NCBI GenBank assembly: GCA_902826035.1
Contig: CADEDG010000013.1
Span: 1 to 38,376 of the forward strand
Reading direction: 5' to 3'
DNA: 38,376 nt
DNA from: an uncultured Alphaproteobacteria bacterium
Lineage (GTDB): Bacteria; Pseudomonadota; Alphaproteobacteria; Caulobacterales; Aquidulcibacteraceae
The notes below the pieces were generated by a model, which ran no database searches, was not told the origin of the DNA, and saw nothing but the letters and a program-made list of their open reading frames with translations. This document shows positions 17,030 through 25,419 of this stretch, piece after piece; positions within the stretch are counted from its first letter, which is position 1, and each line of letters begins with the position of its first letter. Made by a program: the position numbers and the translations under genes.

Positions 17030-18172
17030 ATGACTGTCTTTATCGCGCACGCCCCGGCCGACCGCGCCGTCGCGGAATCTCTGGAAAAGGCGATCGAGCG
17101 GCGCGGCCAGTTCGCGCAGCTCGACGATGGCCAAACCGCAATGCACCCGGTGCAGTCGAATGACGTGATGGTCGCGCTGATTTCAAAGGAATTATTGTTT
17201 ACACCAACGCGCCTGCGGCTCGAGCAGCGTGCGCTCGACGCCTGGGCGGAGGGGCGCCTCATCGTGGTGAAGGTAGACCGCGGGCTTGCCCCAGTTGGGC
17301 TGCGGGATTTGCCGGCGATCGACGCAAGCTTTGAAGCGCAGCGTGAGTTCAAATGGTTGGAGGTGGCCAACGCCGTTCGCGAGCGCCTGCGCGCGCCTGT
17401 GCGTCCGCAGGCAGCGGACGGCGCGCCGCCAGCGCCCCCCCGCGCCGCGCCGGCCAAGAAATTCGGGGTTTTGAGCGCTTTTTTGTCCCTGTTGATGGCG
17501 GCCCCCGGCATCGCAGCCTTCGCGGTCGCTGCTTCGATTTGGCTCGCCAACCGCATCGGGCCAAGCCCAGGAAGTTTCGAGGATCTGCGTGCCGGCATAG
17601 ACGCCTTCGGACAGCGTTATGGCGCGCCAGCGGGCGTAACCGAATGGGCGTTCGCAGCGGCAATCACCTTGGCGCTGAGCGCGTTCGCTTGGGCCGGGTC
17701 GCGCTTGCTTGTCGTTCGACCTCCGGCCGCGCGTGCGCCGGCCCCAGCATCTCCATCCGCCGAGCCGCCGCCTCAATCTGACGCGGTGTTCGTTTCCTAC
17801 GCACGGGTCAACCAAGCGCTTGTGGTCCCGGTGATCGAGGCGGCGCAAAGGGATGGGCGCAAATTCTGGCTCGACCAACAGGGCATAGCCGCTGGCGATG
17901 GCTGGGCCGGCGAGATTGTGCGCGCAATCAAGAGCGCGGCTGGCGTGATGGTCATGTGCTCGAAGGCGGCCTTCGAAAGCGATCACGTCAAACGCGAGAT
18001 CTATCTGGCTGATCGATACCACAAAAAGCTCGTTCCAGTCTTCGTTGAGGCGGCGGAGCCACCTGAGGATTTCGAATATTTCTTCGCCGGGGTCCAGGCG
18101 TTGAAATTGTTCGAAACGCCGGAGAATGAACGCTCGCAAGCGATTGCGCGTATGCTGGGCGCAGCCGCGTGA
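17030..18172 (+). CDS. Membrane protein with two TIR-like domains (TIR-TM-TM-TIR)
   Basis: A 380-residue protein. The N-terminal ~105 residues look like a degenerate TIR_2 domain: FIAHAPADRAVAESLEKAI, a DVMVALISKEL strand and LEQRALDAWAEGRLIVVKVD. A Pro/Ala linker leads to two hydrophobic helices (about residues 146-172 and 205-228). A second linker leads to a well-preserved TIR domain from ~250: VFVSYARVNQALVVPVIEAA, KFWLDQQGIAAGDGW, GVMVMCSKAAFESDHVKREIYLA (the Glu in KREI fits the catalytic position) and KKLVPVFVE. Bacterial TIR domains are often NADases or scaffolds in defence and signalling. ATG 17030 starts right at the first TIR strand. A GTGA overlap couples it to the next gene. Confidence 0.85.
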   Translation: MTVFIAHAPADRAVAESLEKAIERRGQFAQLDDGQTAMHPVQSNDVMVALISKELLFTPTRLRLEQRALDAWAEGRLIVVKVDRGLAPVGLRDLPAIDASFEAQREFKWLEVANAVRERLRAPVRPQAADGAPPAPPRAAPAKKFGVLSAFLSLLMAAPGIAAFAVAASIWLANRIGPSPGSFEDLRAGIDAFGQRYGAPAGVTEWAFAAAITLALSAFAWAGSRLLVVRPPAARAPAPASPSAEPPPQSDAVFVSYARVNQALVVPVIEAAQRDGRKFWLDQQGIAAGDGWAGEIVRAIKSAAGVMVMCSKAAFESDHVKREIYLADRYHKKLVPVFVEAAEPPEDFEYFFAGVQALKLFETPENERSQAIARMLGAAA

Positions 18173-18549
18173 CCCGGGTAAAACGCAGCAGCAGGTTATG
18201 GGCCTGGATCTATCGTGTGCGCCTGGTGCGTCCCGCGATGCCGTTCTGGCGGGTGGTGGTCGAGGCAAAGCTGGCGTCTGGCGCGCGGCGTTGGCCCCGG
18301 CGGGCGGAAACCGCGGTGACTGCCGTGTTCGTCTGGGCGCGCACGATTGAGGAAGCTGAGGCGTTGGCGGCGCTTGCGCTCGAGCGCGAAGGTTTGATCG
18401 TGATCACCGCGGACGCAAAGAAAGCGCCTCCATCCGCTCCCCCGCGACGGCGTCCGGCGGCTGTGGCGCGCACAGAATTGGGGTTTCTGATCCGGGCTGG
18501 CGGCGGCGAACCCGCAAACGGCGCCCCGCGGAGGGACGCGCGGGCTTGA
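18169..18549 (+). CDS. Small protein coupled to the TIR gene, unknown function
   Basis: A 126-residue basic protein. Its GTG start overlaps the TIR gene's TGA (GTGA), implying translational coupling. The middle AVTAVFVWARTIEEAEALAAL, then LEREGLIVITADAKK, suggests a small beta-alpha-beta fold; the C-terminus is Pro/Arg-rich and probably disordered. No catalytic motif seen. Because of the coupling it may be a partner or regulator of the TIR protein. Confidence 0.55.
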   Translation: MTRVKRSSRLWAWIYRVRLVRPAMPFWRVVVEAKLASGARRWPRRAETAVTAVFVWARTIEEAEALAALALEREGLIVITADAKKAPPSAPPRRRPAAVARTELGFLIRAGGGEPANGAPRRDARA

Positions 18550-18580
18550 TTGGGCGCTCGGAACGCTGGAAACTCAGCCC

Positions 18581-19774
18581 ATGAGTGGAGAAATGGATGC
18601 GGCTGGCGCGCTGGCGACAGCGGGCTTGGCGGCGGGCGCAATCGAAGGGCGCTCGGGCCACAAGCCCGGCGCCGGCGGTTGCTTGAATTGCGGCGCTGAA
18701 CTCGTGGGGGCCTATTGCAGTGCTTGTGGGCAGGCCGCGCACCCGCACCGCTCTCTCTTCCATATGTTCGAAGAGGTGCTGCACGGACTTTTCCATTTCG
18801 AGACTAAGGCGTGGCGGACATTTCCAAAGCTCATGTTCCGCCCCGGCACGCTGACGCGCGAATACACCTACGGCAAGCGCGCGCGATATATCTCGCCGCT
18901 CGCGTTGTTCCTGTTCATGATCTTCTTGATGTTCTTCGTGTTCTCTTTCGTCGATGCGAACGTACTGAAAATCGACGTGAACCAATCGCGAGAAGAGATA
19001 TCTACGGATCTGACGGAAGCGCGCGCGGGTCTTGCTGAAGCCGAGCGCGAACTCGCTGCGGCGCAGGCAGCGCCGGAAGATCCGTACACGCCGGGGCTTC
19101 AGGTGCGCCTAGCGACTCAGGCGGTGCAATTGGCGCGCGCCGAGGTCGAACGCCGACAACGCGCGCTTGCGCGCGCGGACGCGGAAGCCGCCGGCAAACA
19201 GGGTTCGGCCAGCGTCCAGAGTTTAGACGAGACTGCGAGTGCGCCGCCGTCTGCTGCGTCGAGCGAAACCTCCGACGTGCGGACCTGGCAAGAACAAGTG
19301 AGCGAGGCGGCCAAGAATGGCGATATCGTGATAGGCACGCCGTTTCCGCGATTGAACGAACGCGTACTCCACAGCCTCGAAAACCCTGATCTTGCGCTCT
19401 ACAAAATCCAACAGGCCGCCTACAAATATTCGTTCTTGTTGGCGCCGCTTTCGTTACCGTTCTTGTGGTTGTTGTTTCTCTGGAAGCGCGGCTTAACGCT
19501 CTACGACCATACTGTGTTTGCTCTTTATTCTCTGTCGTTCGCATCGCTTGTCTTCATCGTCATCGCGCTGACGGCGCAGGCGTCGTGGCTCGCCTGGGCG
19601 GGGGGCGTTCTGTTCGGTATCGGCATGCCGGTGCACATGTTTTTCCACCTGAAGGGCGCCTATGCGCTCGGGTGGTGGTCGGCGATTTGGCGCGCCTTGT
19701 TGCTTCTTATTTTCGCGCTGGTCGTGTTGGCGCTGTTTGTCACTCTTATTGTGCTCTTAGGGCTGGGCGGGTGA
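18581..19774 (+). CDS. DUF3667 domain-containing membrane protein
   Basis: A 397-residue protein with a zinc-ribbon-like motif CLNCGAELVGAYCSACGQ (about residues 32-49), then HPHRSLFHMFEEVLHGLFHFETK, KLMFRPGTLTREY and GKRARYISPLALF, all hallmarks of DUF3667. A transmembrane helix follows at ~105-130. A long charged Ala/Glu/Arg helix, probably coiled coil, covers about 140-205, and three further hydrophobic helices lie in the last 120 residues. Function of the family is unknown. Its stop overlaps the GTG of the following gene. Confidence 0.85.
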   Translation: MSGEMDAAGALATAGLAAGAIEGRSGHKPGAGGCLNCGAELVGAYCSACGQAAHPHRSLFHMFEEVLHGLFHFETKAWRTFPKLMFRPGTLTREYTYGKRARYISPLALFLFMIFLMFFVFSFVDANVLKIDVNQSREEISTDLTEARAGLAEAERELAAAQAAPEDPYTPGLQVRLATQAVQLARAEVERRQRALARADAEAAGKQGSASVQSLDETASAPPSAASSETSDVRTWQEQVSEAAKNGDIVIGTPFPRLNERVLHSLENPDLALYKIQQAAYKYSFLLAPLSLPFLWLLFLWKRGLTLYDHTVFALYSLSFASLVFIVIALTAQASWLAWAGGVLFGIGMPVHMFFHLKGAYALGWWSAIWRALLLLIFALVVLALFVTLIVLLGLGG

Positions 19775-20166
19775 GTGACTTGCTTACACTTGCCGGGTCG
19801 GCGATTGGCGTCCTCGCGATGGTGGGCGCGGCGATGGCGCTGGGCTTTCGCGCGCGAGCCCACCTCACTGAGGCGGACCTTTCGAGCATCGCTGCTGAGG
19901 AAGGGCGATCGTTGCAGGATTCCTTGATTGCGCCGGACGCGCGGTGTGCTCTGGCGCGCCTTGCCGATGGCGCCGTGCTTGTGGCGCGCGCGCTGGGAGA
20001 CGGCGTAAGCGCCCGCATTATTCCCGCGAGCGCGGTGCGCGTGACACTGCAGAAGGGGGGGCTGCGGGTCGCGCTTGCCGATATCGGCTATCCCCCAATC
20101 CAGTTGCGTTTGCCGCAAGCGCCGCCAGCATGGGCTGTGGCGATGGCGCGGGGCGGGGCGGCATGA
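19771..20166 (+). CDS. Small membrane-anchored protein, unknown function
   Basis: A 131-residue protein starting at GTG 19771, overlapping the DUF3667 stop by GTGA; its own stop overlaps the next ATG by ATGA. One N-terminal hydrophobic helix (LLTLAGSAIGVLAMVGAAMALGF) is followed by a soluble part with alternating strands (CALARLADGAVLVARALG, ARIIPASAVRVTLQ, GLRVALADIGYPPIQLRL). No family recognised. The tight coupling on both sides suggests joint function with the flanking membrane proteins. Confidence 0.65.
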   Translation: MSDLLTLAGSAIGVLAMVGAAMALGFRARAHLTEADLSSIAAEEGRSLQDSLIAPDARCALARLADGAVLVARALGDGVSARIIPASAVRVTLQKGGLRVALADIGYPPIQLRLPQAPPAWAVAMARGGAA

Positions 20167-21086
20167 AAACGCCCATCGAGCCTCCGTTCGAAATCCCCGA
20201 TATCGTAACTTTTGCGGTGCCCGGCTTTATCTTGTTGATTATGGCCGAAATGCTTTACGTGCGCGCGACAGGGCGCGGGCGTTACCAGTTCGCGGATTCC
20301 GCTTCCAGTTTGTGGATGGGTTTCGGGAACCAAGTGGCGAAAGTGTTGCTGGGCGGCCTTGTGGTGGCGAGCTATTTCTGGGTCGCGCACTTTCGTGTGT
20401 TCGATCTGGGTTGGACTTGGCCGGTGCTGGCTGCCTGCTTCTTCGCGGAGGACTTGGCATATTACTGGTTCCATCGCATCAGCCACGAGCGGCGCTGGTT
20501 CTGGGCCAGCCACGTTGTTCATCACTCCTCGCAACACTACAACCTTACCACGGCTTTGCGTCAGACCTGGACTGGCGCGCTTGGGTTGGCGTTCATTTTC
20601 TGGTTGCCGTTGGTTTGGATCGGGTTTCCTCCGATCATGGTGCTGATGTTTCAAGCCATCAGTCTGGTCTATCAATTCTGGATTCACACCGAGACGATCG
20701 ACCGCCTCGGTCCGCTCGAGTGGGTGTTGAACACGCCGTCGCATCACCGCGTGCATCACGCCATAAATCCGCGCTATCTCGACGCCAACTATGCCGGCGT
20801 GCTGATCATCTGGGACCGTCTGTTCGGGACCTTTGTGTCAGAAACCAAGGACGAGAAGATCCGTTACGGGATTATAACGCAATTGGGCGCCTTCAATCCG
20901 TTCCGAATTGCGTTTCACGAATGGGCGGGGATTTGGCGCGACGTCACGCATGCGAAATCCACGCGCGAGGCGTTGGGCTTTTTGTTTGGACCGCCCGGCT
21001 GGAGCCCAGACGGTTCGCGCAAAACCAGCGCTTCGCTGAAGGCTGCGTGGGCTGCACAACAAAGCATCGGCGCGGCGACGGAATAG
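20163..21086 (+). CDS. Sterol desaturase / fatty acid hydroxylase family protein
   Basis: A 307-residue integral membrane di-iron oxygenase of the fatty acid hydroxylase superfamily. The three histidine clusters are present: HRISHE, HVVHHSSQHYN and SHHRVHHAIN. Several hydrophobic helices surround them (about residues 12-30, 55-75, 83-100, 140-170). The exact substrate (a fatty acid, carotenoid, sterol or alkylglycerol) cannot be told from sequence. The start overlaps the preceding stop by ATGA, making it the last gene of the coupled run from 18581. Confidence 0.88.
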   Translation: MKTPIEPPFEIPDIVTFAVPGFILLIMAEMLYVRATGRGRYQFADSASSLWMGFGNQVAKVLLGGLVVASYFWVAHFRVFDLGWTWPVLAACFFAEDLAYYWFHRISHERRWFWASHVVHHSSQHYNLTTALRQTWTGALGLAFIFWLPLVWIGFPPIMVLMFQAISLVYQFWIHTETIDRLGPLEWVLNTPSHHRVHHAINPRYLDANYAGVLIIWDRLFGTFVSETKDEKIRYGIITQLGAFNPFRIAFHEWAGIWRDVTHAKSTREALGFLFGPPGWSPDGSRKTSASLKAAWAAQQSIGAATE

Positions 21087-21136
21087 GGTGACAGCGGATG
21101 GTGATTTCAGACCCTTGCGCAGCTTGAATTCAGAGC

Positions 21137-21760
21137 ATGTACATCCCCGAACACTTCGCCACTGCCGAAGCCGATGCGCTGATCCAAAAGCTGTCGCGCC
21201 GCTTCGTCGGCATGTTAGTCACGATCGACGAATCTGGAACCCCCGTCGCCACGCACCTTCCGATTCTGTGGGACGCGGAGAACCAGATCGCAACTGGCCA
21301 CATCGCCCGCGTCAATCCACAATGGAAAGGCGCCGCCGAGCGCGGACTTGTCGTGCTGAGTGGGGCGCAGGCTTATGTTTCGCCGAACTGGTATCCCTCG
21401 AAAGCTGAACACGGCAAAGCCGTTCCCACTTGGAATTATGAGACGGTGCATTTGAGCGGACGCGTGGAATGGTTCGACGATCCGGCGCGCCTTGAGGGTG
21501 TGGTGCGCGACCTTTCCGCGTTGCACGAGGAAGCGCAAGCCAAACCATGGAACATCGAGGACGCCCCCCGCGCTTACATCGAGGCTATGCTGCGCGGCAT
21601 CGTCGGTGTGGAATTGCACGCCGAGCGCGTTGAGGCGAAACGCAAGCTTTCGCAAAACAAGAGCGCTGCGGATTTTGCCGGCGTGGTTGCGGGGCTCGGC
21701 GCCTTGGGCGATGCCGGTGCGCGCGAAATAGCGGCGCTCATGGGCGAATCCGGCAAATAA
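21137..21760 (+). CDS. PaiB-type FMN-binding protein
   Basis: A 207-residue protein starting MYIPEHFATAEADALIQKL, followed by HLPILWDAENQIATGHIARVNPQWK, AYVSPNWYPSK and VPTWNYETVHLSGRVEW. These are the conserved blocks of the PaiB family (FMN-binding split barrel). In Bacillus PaiB is described as a transcriptional repressor; in Gram-negatives the role is less clear and it may act as a flavoprotein. The ATG at 21137 is supported by the conserved N-terminus. Confidence 0.9.
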   Translation: MYIPEHFATAEADALIQKLSRRFVGMLVTIDESGTPVATHLPILWDAENQIATGHIARVNPQWKGAAERGLVVLSGAQAYVSPNWYPSKAEHGKAVPTWNYETVHLSGRVEWFDDPARLEGVVRDLSALHEEAQAKPWNIEDAPRAYIEAMLRGIVGVELHAERVEAKRKLSQNKSAADFAGVVAGLGALGDAGAREIAALMGESGK

Positions 21761-21769
21761 CGGCGGTGC

Positions 21770-22183
21770 ATGACCATCCACATCCTCAAACTCTGCGTCG
21801 GCGCCGAGGGTATCGACGATCTGGCAGATTTTCAGAAGCGCCTGATCAAGCGCCGCAAGCGCCCGGTGTGTGGCACGCGCATGTGGCCAAAGCGTATCGA
21901 CGACGTGCTTGCCGGTGGCTCGCTCTATTGGGTCATAAAAGGCGTTGTCCTGGTTCGCCAGCGGATCGTCGAAATCGCAGAAGTGCGCGACGACCACGGC
22001 TTGCGCTGCGGGCTCTATCTCGATGCCGAGCTTGTGCGCACAAGTCCCCAACCGCGCCGCGCGTTTCAAGGCTGGCGCTACCTCGCCCCCAAGGACGCTC
22101 CGCCCGATCTTGGCGACATCAAGGGTGGGTCAGATTTGCCAGAGGATTTGCGGCGCAAGCTGGTGGAGTTAGGGGCGTGGTGA
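21770..22183 (+). CDS. DUF1489 family protein
   Basis: A 137-residue protein with HILKLCVGAEGIDDLADFQ, TRMWPKRIDDVLAGGSLYWVIKG and a basic FQGWRYLAPKDAPPDL near the end, diagnostic of the alphaproteobacterial DUF1489 family. Function is unknown. It lies 9 nt after the paiB-type gene and may be co-transcribed. It ends facing the acyltransferase gene. Confidence 0.9.
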   Translation: MTIHILKLCVGAEGIDDLADFQKRLIKRRKRPVCGTRMWPKRIDDVLAGGSLYWVIKGVVLVRQRIVEIAEVRDDHGLRCGLYLDAELVRTSPQPRRAFQGWRYLAPKDAPPDLGDIKGGSDLPEDLRRKLVELGAW

Positions 22184-22217
22184 GTGGCGAGTTCGCCGCA
22201 TCGGTGCAGCCCATTTT

Positions 22218-23131
22218 TTACATCACGCCAGCCTTCACCCACGCTTCTTTGCCCCAGCGCCGGTGCGCCCAGAACCATTGCGCTGGCGCCTCGCGGACGC
22301 GCGCTTCCATGAATTCATTCACCCGCTTGACGCCGTCATAGACGCTCTGTTCGGATTCTGGTTTGTCGTAATTGAGCGCGATCGGCTCATAGGCGGTCGC
22401 GACAAAACGCTGACCTTCGATGCGCCGGCCGGTGATCGGAATCAGCGGAACGCCGAATTTGAGAGCAAGCCGCGTCGGCCCATCGGCGGTCATGCACTCA
22501 TAGCCGAAAAAGGGAACCGAAAGCCCGGCGTTGTACTTCTGGTCGTTCATCAGCGCGACGCTGCGGCCCTTCTTCAGCGAGCGCAGTAGGCCCATGCCCC
22601 CTTCCTTGCCTTTGGCGGCTTGCAGCGCCAGCCCGAATGCGGCGCGGGTATCGACGATGTATCGGTCGATCGCCGGATTGTTAGCTGGGCGGTATGTAAA
22701 ATGGCAGGTCTTGTCGCTCTGAGCGAGGCAGAGCGACGTCACTTCCCAATTGGTGAAATGGCCGCCGATAAAAACGGCGCCTTTGCCCAGGGTCGCCTCG
22801 ATCCGCTCACGGCCTTCGAACCTCACCTCGCCGTGCTTGTACTTGTCGAGGAACTTTCCCATGTGCGGAAACTCGCCGGACATGCGCCCGACTTCGCGCC
22901 ACATTTCTGCACGCACCTCGCGATGCCACGCATCGCTTTCGTTCGGAAAGCACATGGCGATGTTGCGCAGGGCGGTCCTGTGTGCGCTCGTGACCGCGCC
23001 GACCGCCGGCACAATGCCAGCCCCCCAGCGCGAGGCGCGTTAAGGCCCAGCGCGCCCATGCCGCCGACATAAGCACTCCACGCGAGCGCTTCGAGGCGAA
23101 ACAAGAAATTGTTGGGCTTCGGCTTGGCCAT
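22218..23131 (-). CDS. LpxL/HtrB-type lipid A acyltransferase, interrupted by a frameshift
   Basis: The N-terminus is MAKPKPNNFLFRLEALAWSA (start 23131), with a membrane-proximal helix up to LGLNAPRA. The frame is then lost in a run of six G (plus-strand C 23021-23026). One extra G would join it seamlessly to GIVPAVGAVTSAHRTALRN and the full catalytic domain, restoring a ~304-residue protein. The downstream part has the acyltransferase motif GGHFTNWEV (HX4E) and MNDQKY. As written, only an N-terminally shortened product from GTG 23012 or a short peptide could be made. It lies 4 nt after lpxK in the lipid A operon. This is either a real inactivation or slip site, or a homopolymer sequencing error. 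Confidence 0.75.
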
Positions 23132-23135
23132 GGAC

Positions 23136-24131
23136 TCAGCGAGACATGCGTTCGCGCACTGGCGCAAGCAAGGCGTCGGCCGCGTCGGGATCATCGAATT
23201 TCGCTGTCACCGGCAAAACCGCCACACGTGTGCGCCAAAGCGGCGCCAGCCTCGCGGCGTCCTTCTCGGTAGTGATCAGGGTTGCGTTATGGTCTTCCGC
23301 CAGGCGGGCAAGCAAAGCGAGGTCGTACTCGTTGTAGGGATGATGGTCCGGGTATGGTGCGCAATCTACGACATCGGCGCCGAGTTTGGTCAGAGTGTCG
23401 AAGAATTTCTCCGGGCGCGCCAGGCCCGCGAACGCAAACAGCTTTCCGGCGGGAAAGCCGGCTACGGGGACAAGGCGGGCGGTGAGGACAGGCTTGGCGA
23501 AGCCGGCGAGCCAGTCAGGAATGCCTTCCTGCCTGGCGAGGTCTGTATTGTACAACATAATCGCCGCGTCCGCGCGCGCCAGTCCGTCGCGCAAACGCTC
23601 GCGCAATGGCCCTGCTGGGAACACTTCGCCATTGCCGATCCCAAATCCAGGATCGACCACGATGATCGACAAATCCTTCGCAAGCGTCGGATTCTGAAAT
23701 CCGTCGTCCATGACAATGGCGTGCGCGCCTGCGTGACTCGCCGCGAGCGCCCCAGCCAGTCGGTCGCGCGCAATCCAGGCGGGGCCATCGGCGGCGTGGA
23801 GCAATGGTTCGTCGCCGACTTCCTCGGCGCGCATGTCGCCGGTTATCCGCAGCGGGCCGGGGAGGCGTCCGCCATAACCGCGCGAGAGCGTGTGCGCGTC
23901 GGGGCCAAGCATGGCGCGGATGGCGCGCGCGATCGGCGTCTTGCCGGCGCCGCCGAGAGTGAGATTGCCGATGCACACCACCGGTACGGGCGCATGGCGT
24001 GGAACCGTGCGGCGCTGACGTTGGGAGGCAGCCCATGCGTAAGCCAGCGATGCCGGAATCAGCAAAGCGCGCAGCGTGCGCGCAGCGTCGCGTCCGCTTG
24101 CATCGGCCTTCCAAAACTCAGGCGGACGCAT
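23136..24131 (-). CDS. lpxK: Tetraacyldisaccharide 4'-kinase
   Basis: A 331-residue inner-membrane-associated kinase that phosphorylates the 4' position of the lipid A disaccharide. The P-loop GNLTLGGAGKTP lies near residue 55, followed by LSRGYGG, VGDEP and the conserved DDGFQNP and FPAGPLRERL. A C-terminal TTEKDAARL block completes the family pattern. Its start overlaps the end of waaA by 14 nt and its stop is 4 nt before the LpxL-type gene, so it is in the middle of a lipid A/Kdo operon. Confidence 0.93.
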   Translation of the reverse strand: MRPPEFWKADASGRDAARTLRALLIPASLAYAWAASQRQRRTVPRHAPVPVVCIGNLTLGGAGKTPIARAIRAMLGPDAHTLSRGYGGRLPGPLRITGDMRAEEVGDEPLLHAADGPAWIARDRLAGALAASHAGAHAIVMDDGFQNPTLAKDLSIIVVDPGFGIGNGEVFPAGPLRERLRDGLARADAAIMLYNTDLARQEGIPDWLAGFAKPVLTARLVPVAGFPAGKLFAFAGLARPEKFFDTLTKLGADVVDCAPYPDHHPYNEYDLALLARLAEDHNATLITTEKDAARLAPLWRTRVAVLPVTAKFDDPDAADALLAPVRERMSR

Positions 24132-25419
24132 GGGCGTGTTCTAAGGTCAGGTCCGGTGTTGGTAAAAGTGAACGCAACGCCGACAATGTTTCATCCCATG
24201 CGTTGGCGCCGCTCGCAAGCGCCTGACGTGCGGCTTCGGTCAACGCCGTTCGCGCCGCATCGTCGCGCCACAATCGATCGACGGTTGCTGCGATTGCATC
24301 GGAATCGCTCACGATCTCCAAGCCGCGCGCGGCGCGTAACGTTTCGAACACCGGTTCGAAGCTCTCCACGAAAGGTCCGCTGAGCACCGCCGAGCCGAGC
24401 TTCGCGGGCTCGATCGGGTTGTGGCCCTTGAGGTGACGCAGCAGGCTGCCGGCGACAAGTGAAACCGGGGCGAGGTCATAGAGTGCGCCCAGCTCGCCCA
24501 TCGTGTCGGCGACGAACACGCTGGCTTGACCGATGAGGTCATTGCGAGAACGGCGCGGCGCGCGCCCCGCCAGCGCCGCGACAGCTTCTCCCCGTTCCGG
24601 ATGACGCGGCGCGATGATGAGCAGCGCCTGTGGATGCGACTGGCGCAGGCGCACATGCGCGGCGAGCGCAATCTCATCCTCTCCTTCATGCGTGGAGGCG
24701 GCAAGCCAGAGCGGGCGCGCTCCGATCTGAGCCGCCAGGTCAGCGCGCAGCGCTGCATCGATATGCGGCGCGGGGGCAGCGAGTTTGAGGTTGCCGATAG
24801 TACGCGCGTTCTCGCCACGCAGCATTGCGATAGAGTCGGCGGTGCGCTGATCGGCGCCGCTCGCGAACGCAAAGGCGCGCATGACCCGCGAACCGGCTTT
24901 GCGCCAGCTCCGCCAACGGCGCAGCGAGGACGCGCTCATCCGCGCATTCACCAGCGCGAGTTTCACGCCCGCGCTGTGCGCTTCTAGGATCAAATTGGGC
25001 CAAAGCTCGCTCTCGACGAAAATGCCAAGGTCAGGACGCCAATGGGTCAGGAAGCGGCGCACAATGTCGCGGCGATCCAAGGGTGCATAGACATGGCGAA
25101 TGCGTGGCCCGCCGCGACGTGCCACGAGTTCCGCCGAGGTCTTGGTGCCCGTTGTCAAGAGGAACGACAACTCGGGATTTGAAGCGCCCAAGGTTTCGGC
25201 CAAGTGCAAGGCGACGCCAGATTCTCCGACGCTCGCTGCATGCATCCAAACTAAGACGCCAGGGGGTCTTTTAGCGCTCACGTATCGCCCGAAGCGCTCC
25301 GCGACCCGGCTGGGATCCTCCTTGCCCTTCTTGGCCCGCGCATTGAGCCACGCCCCGGCGAATGGGCCAAGCATGCTCGTTGCGGTGCGGTAGAGGGCGA
25401 GGGCTGGGGAGAAGCTCAC
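24118..25419 (-). CDS. waaA: 3-deoxy-D-manno-octulosonic acid (Kdo) transferase
   Basis: A 433-residue GT30 enzyme that attaches Kdo to the lipid A precursor at the inner membrane. It has an N-terminal anchor region, then VWMHAASVGESG, LLTTGTKTSAELV, PDLGIFVESELWPNLI, LAASTHEGEDEI, IIAPRHPERG and LKGHNPIEPA, all classical WaaA blocks. The GTG start at 25419 overlaps the stop of the DUF374 acyltransferase (GTGA). Frame continues far upstream but that sequence belongs to the neighbouring gene in another frame. Confidence 0.93.
   Translation of the reverse strand: MSFSPALALYRTATSMLGPFAGAWLNARAKKGKEDPSRVAERFGRYVSAKRPPGVLVWMHAASVGESGVALHLAETLGASNPELSFLLTTGTKTSAELVARRGGPRIRHVYAPLDRRDIVRRFLTHWRPDLGIFVESELWPNLILEAHSAGVKLALVNARMSASSLRRWRSWRKAGSRVMRAFAFASGADQRTADSIAMLRGENARTIGNLKLAAPAPHIDAALRADLAAQIGARPLWLAASTHEGEDEIALAAHVRLRQSHPQALLIIAPRHPERGEAVAALAGRAPRRSRNDLIGQASVFVADTMGELGALYDLAPVSLVAGSLLRHLKGHNPIEPAKLGSAVLSGPFVESFEPVFETLRAARGLEIVSDSDAIAATVDRLWRDDAARTALTEAARQALASGANAWDETLSALRSLLPTPDLTLEHAHASA

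Noticed and set aside
16936..17598. Upstream in-frame extension that would make the patatin protein 820 residues long
   Set aside because: The extra 220 residues are low-quality antisense of the TIR gene. The cNMP-domain start at 16935 has a ribosome site and matches family length.
15136..18172. CBASS or Thoeris defence system from the patatin plus TIR genes
   Set aside because: No cyclic-oligonucleotide synthase or ThsA-like partner is present, and cNMP-patatin proteins of this layout are common outside defence loci. Kept only as a hypothesis in the findings.
23109..24383. 424-codon plus-strand ORF opposite lpxK
   Set aside because: The composition is antisense noise and the minus strand carries the full set of LpxK motifs.
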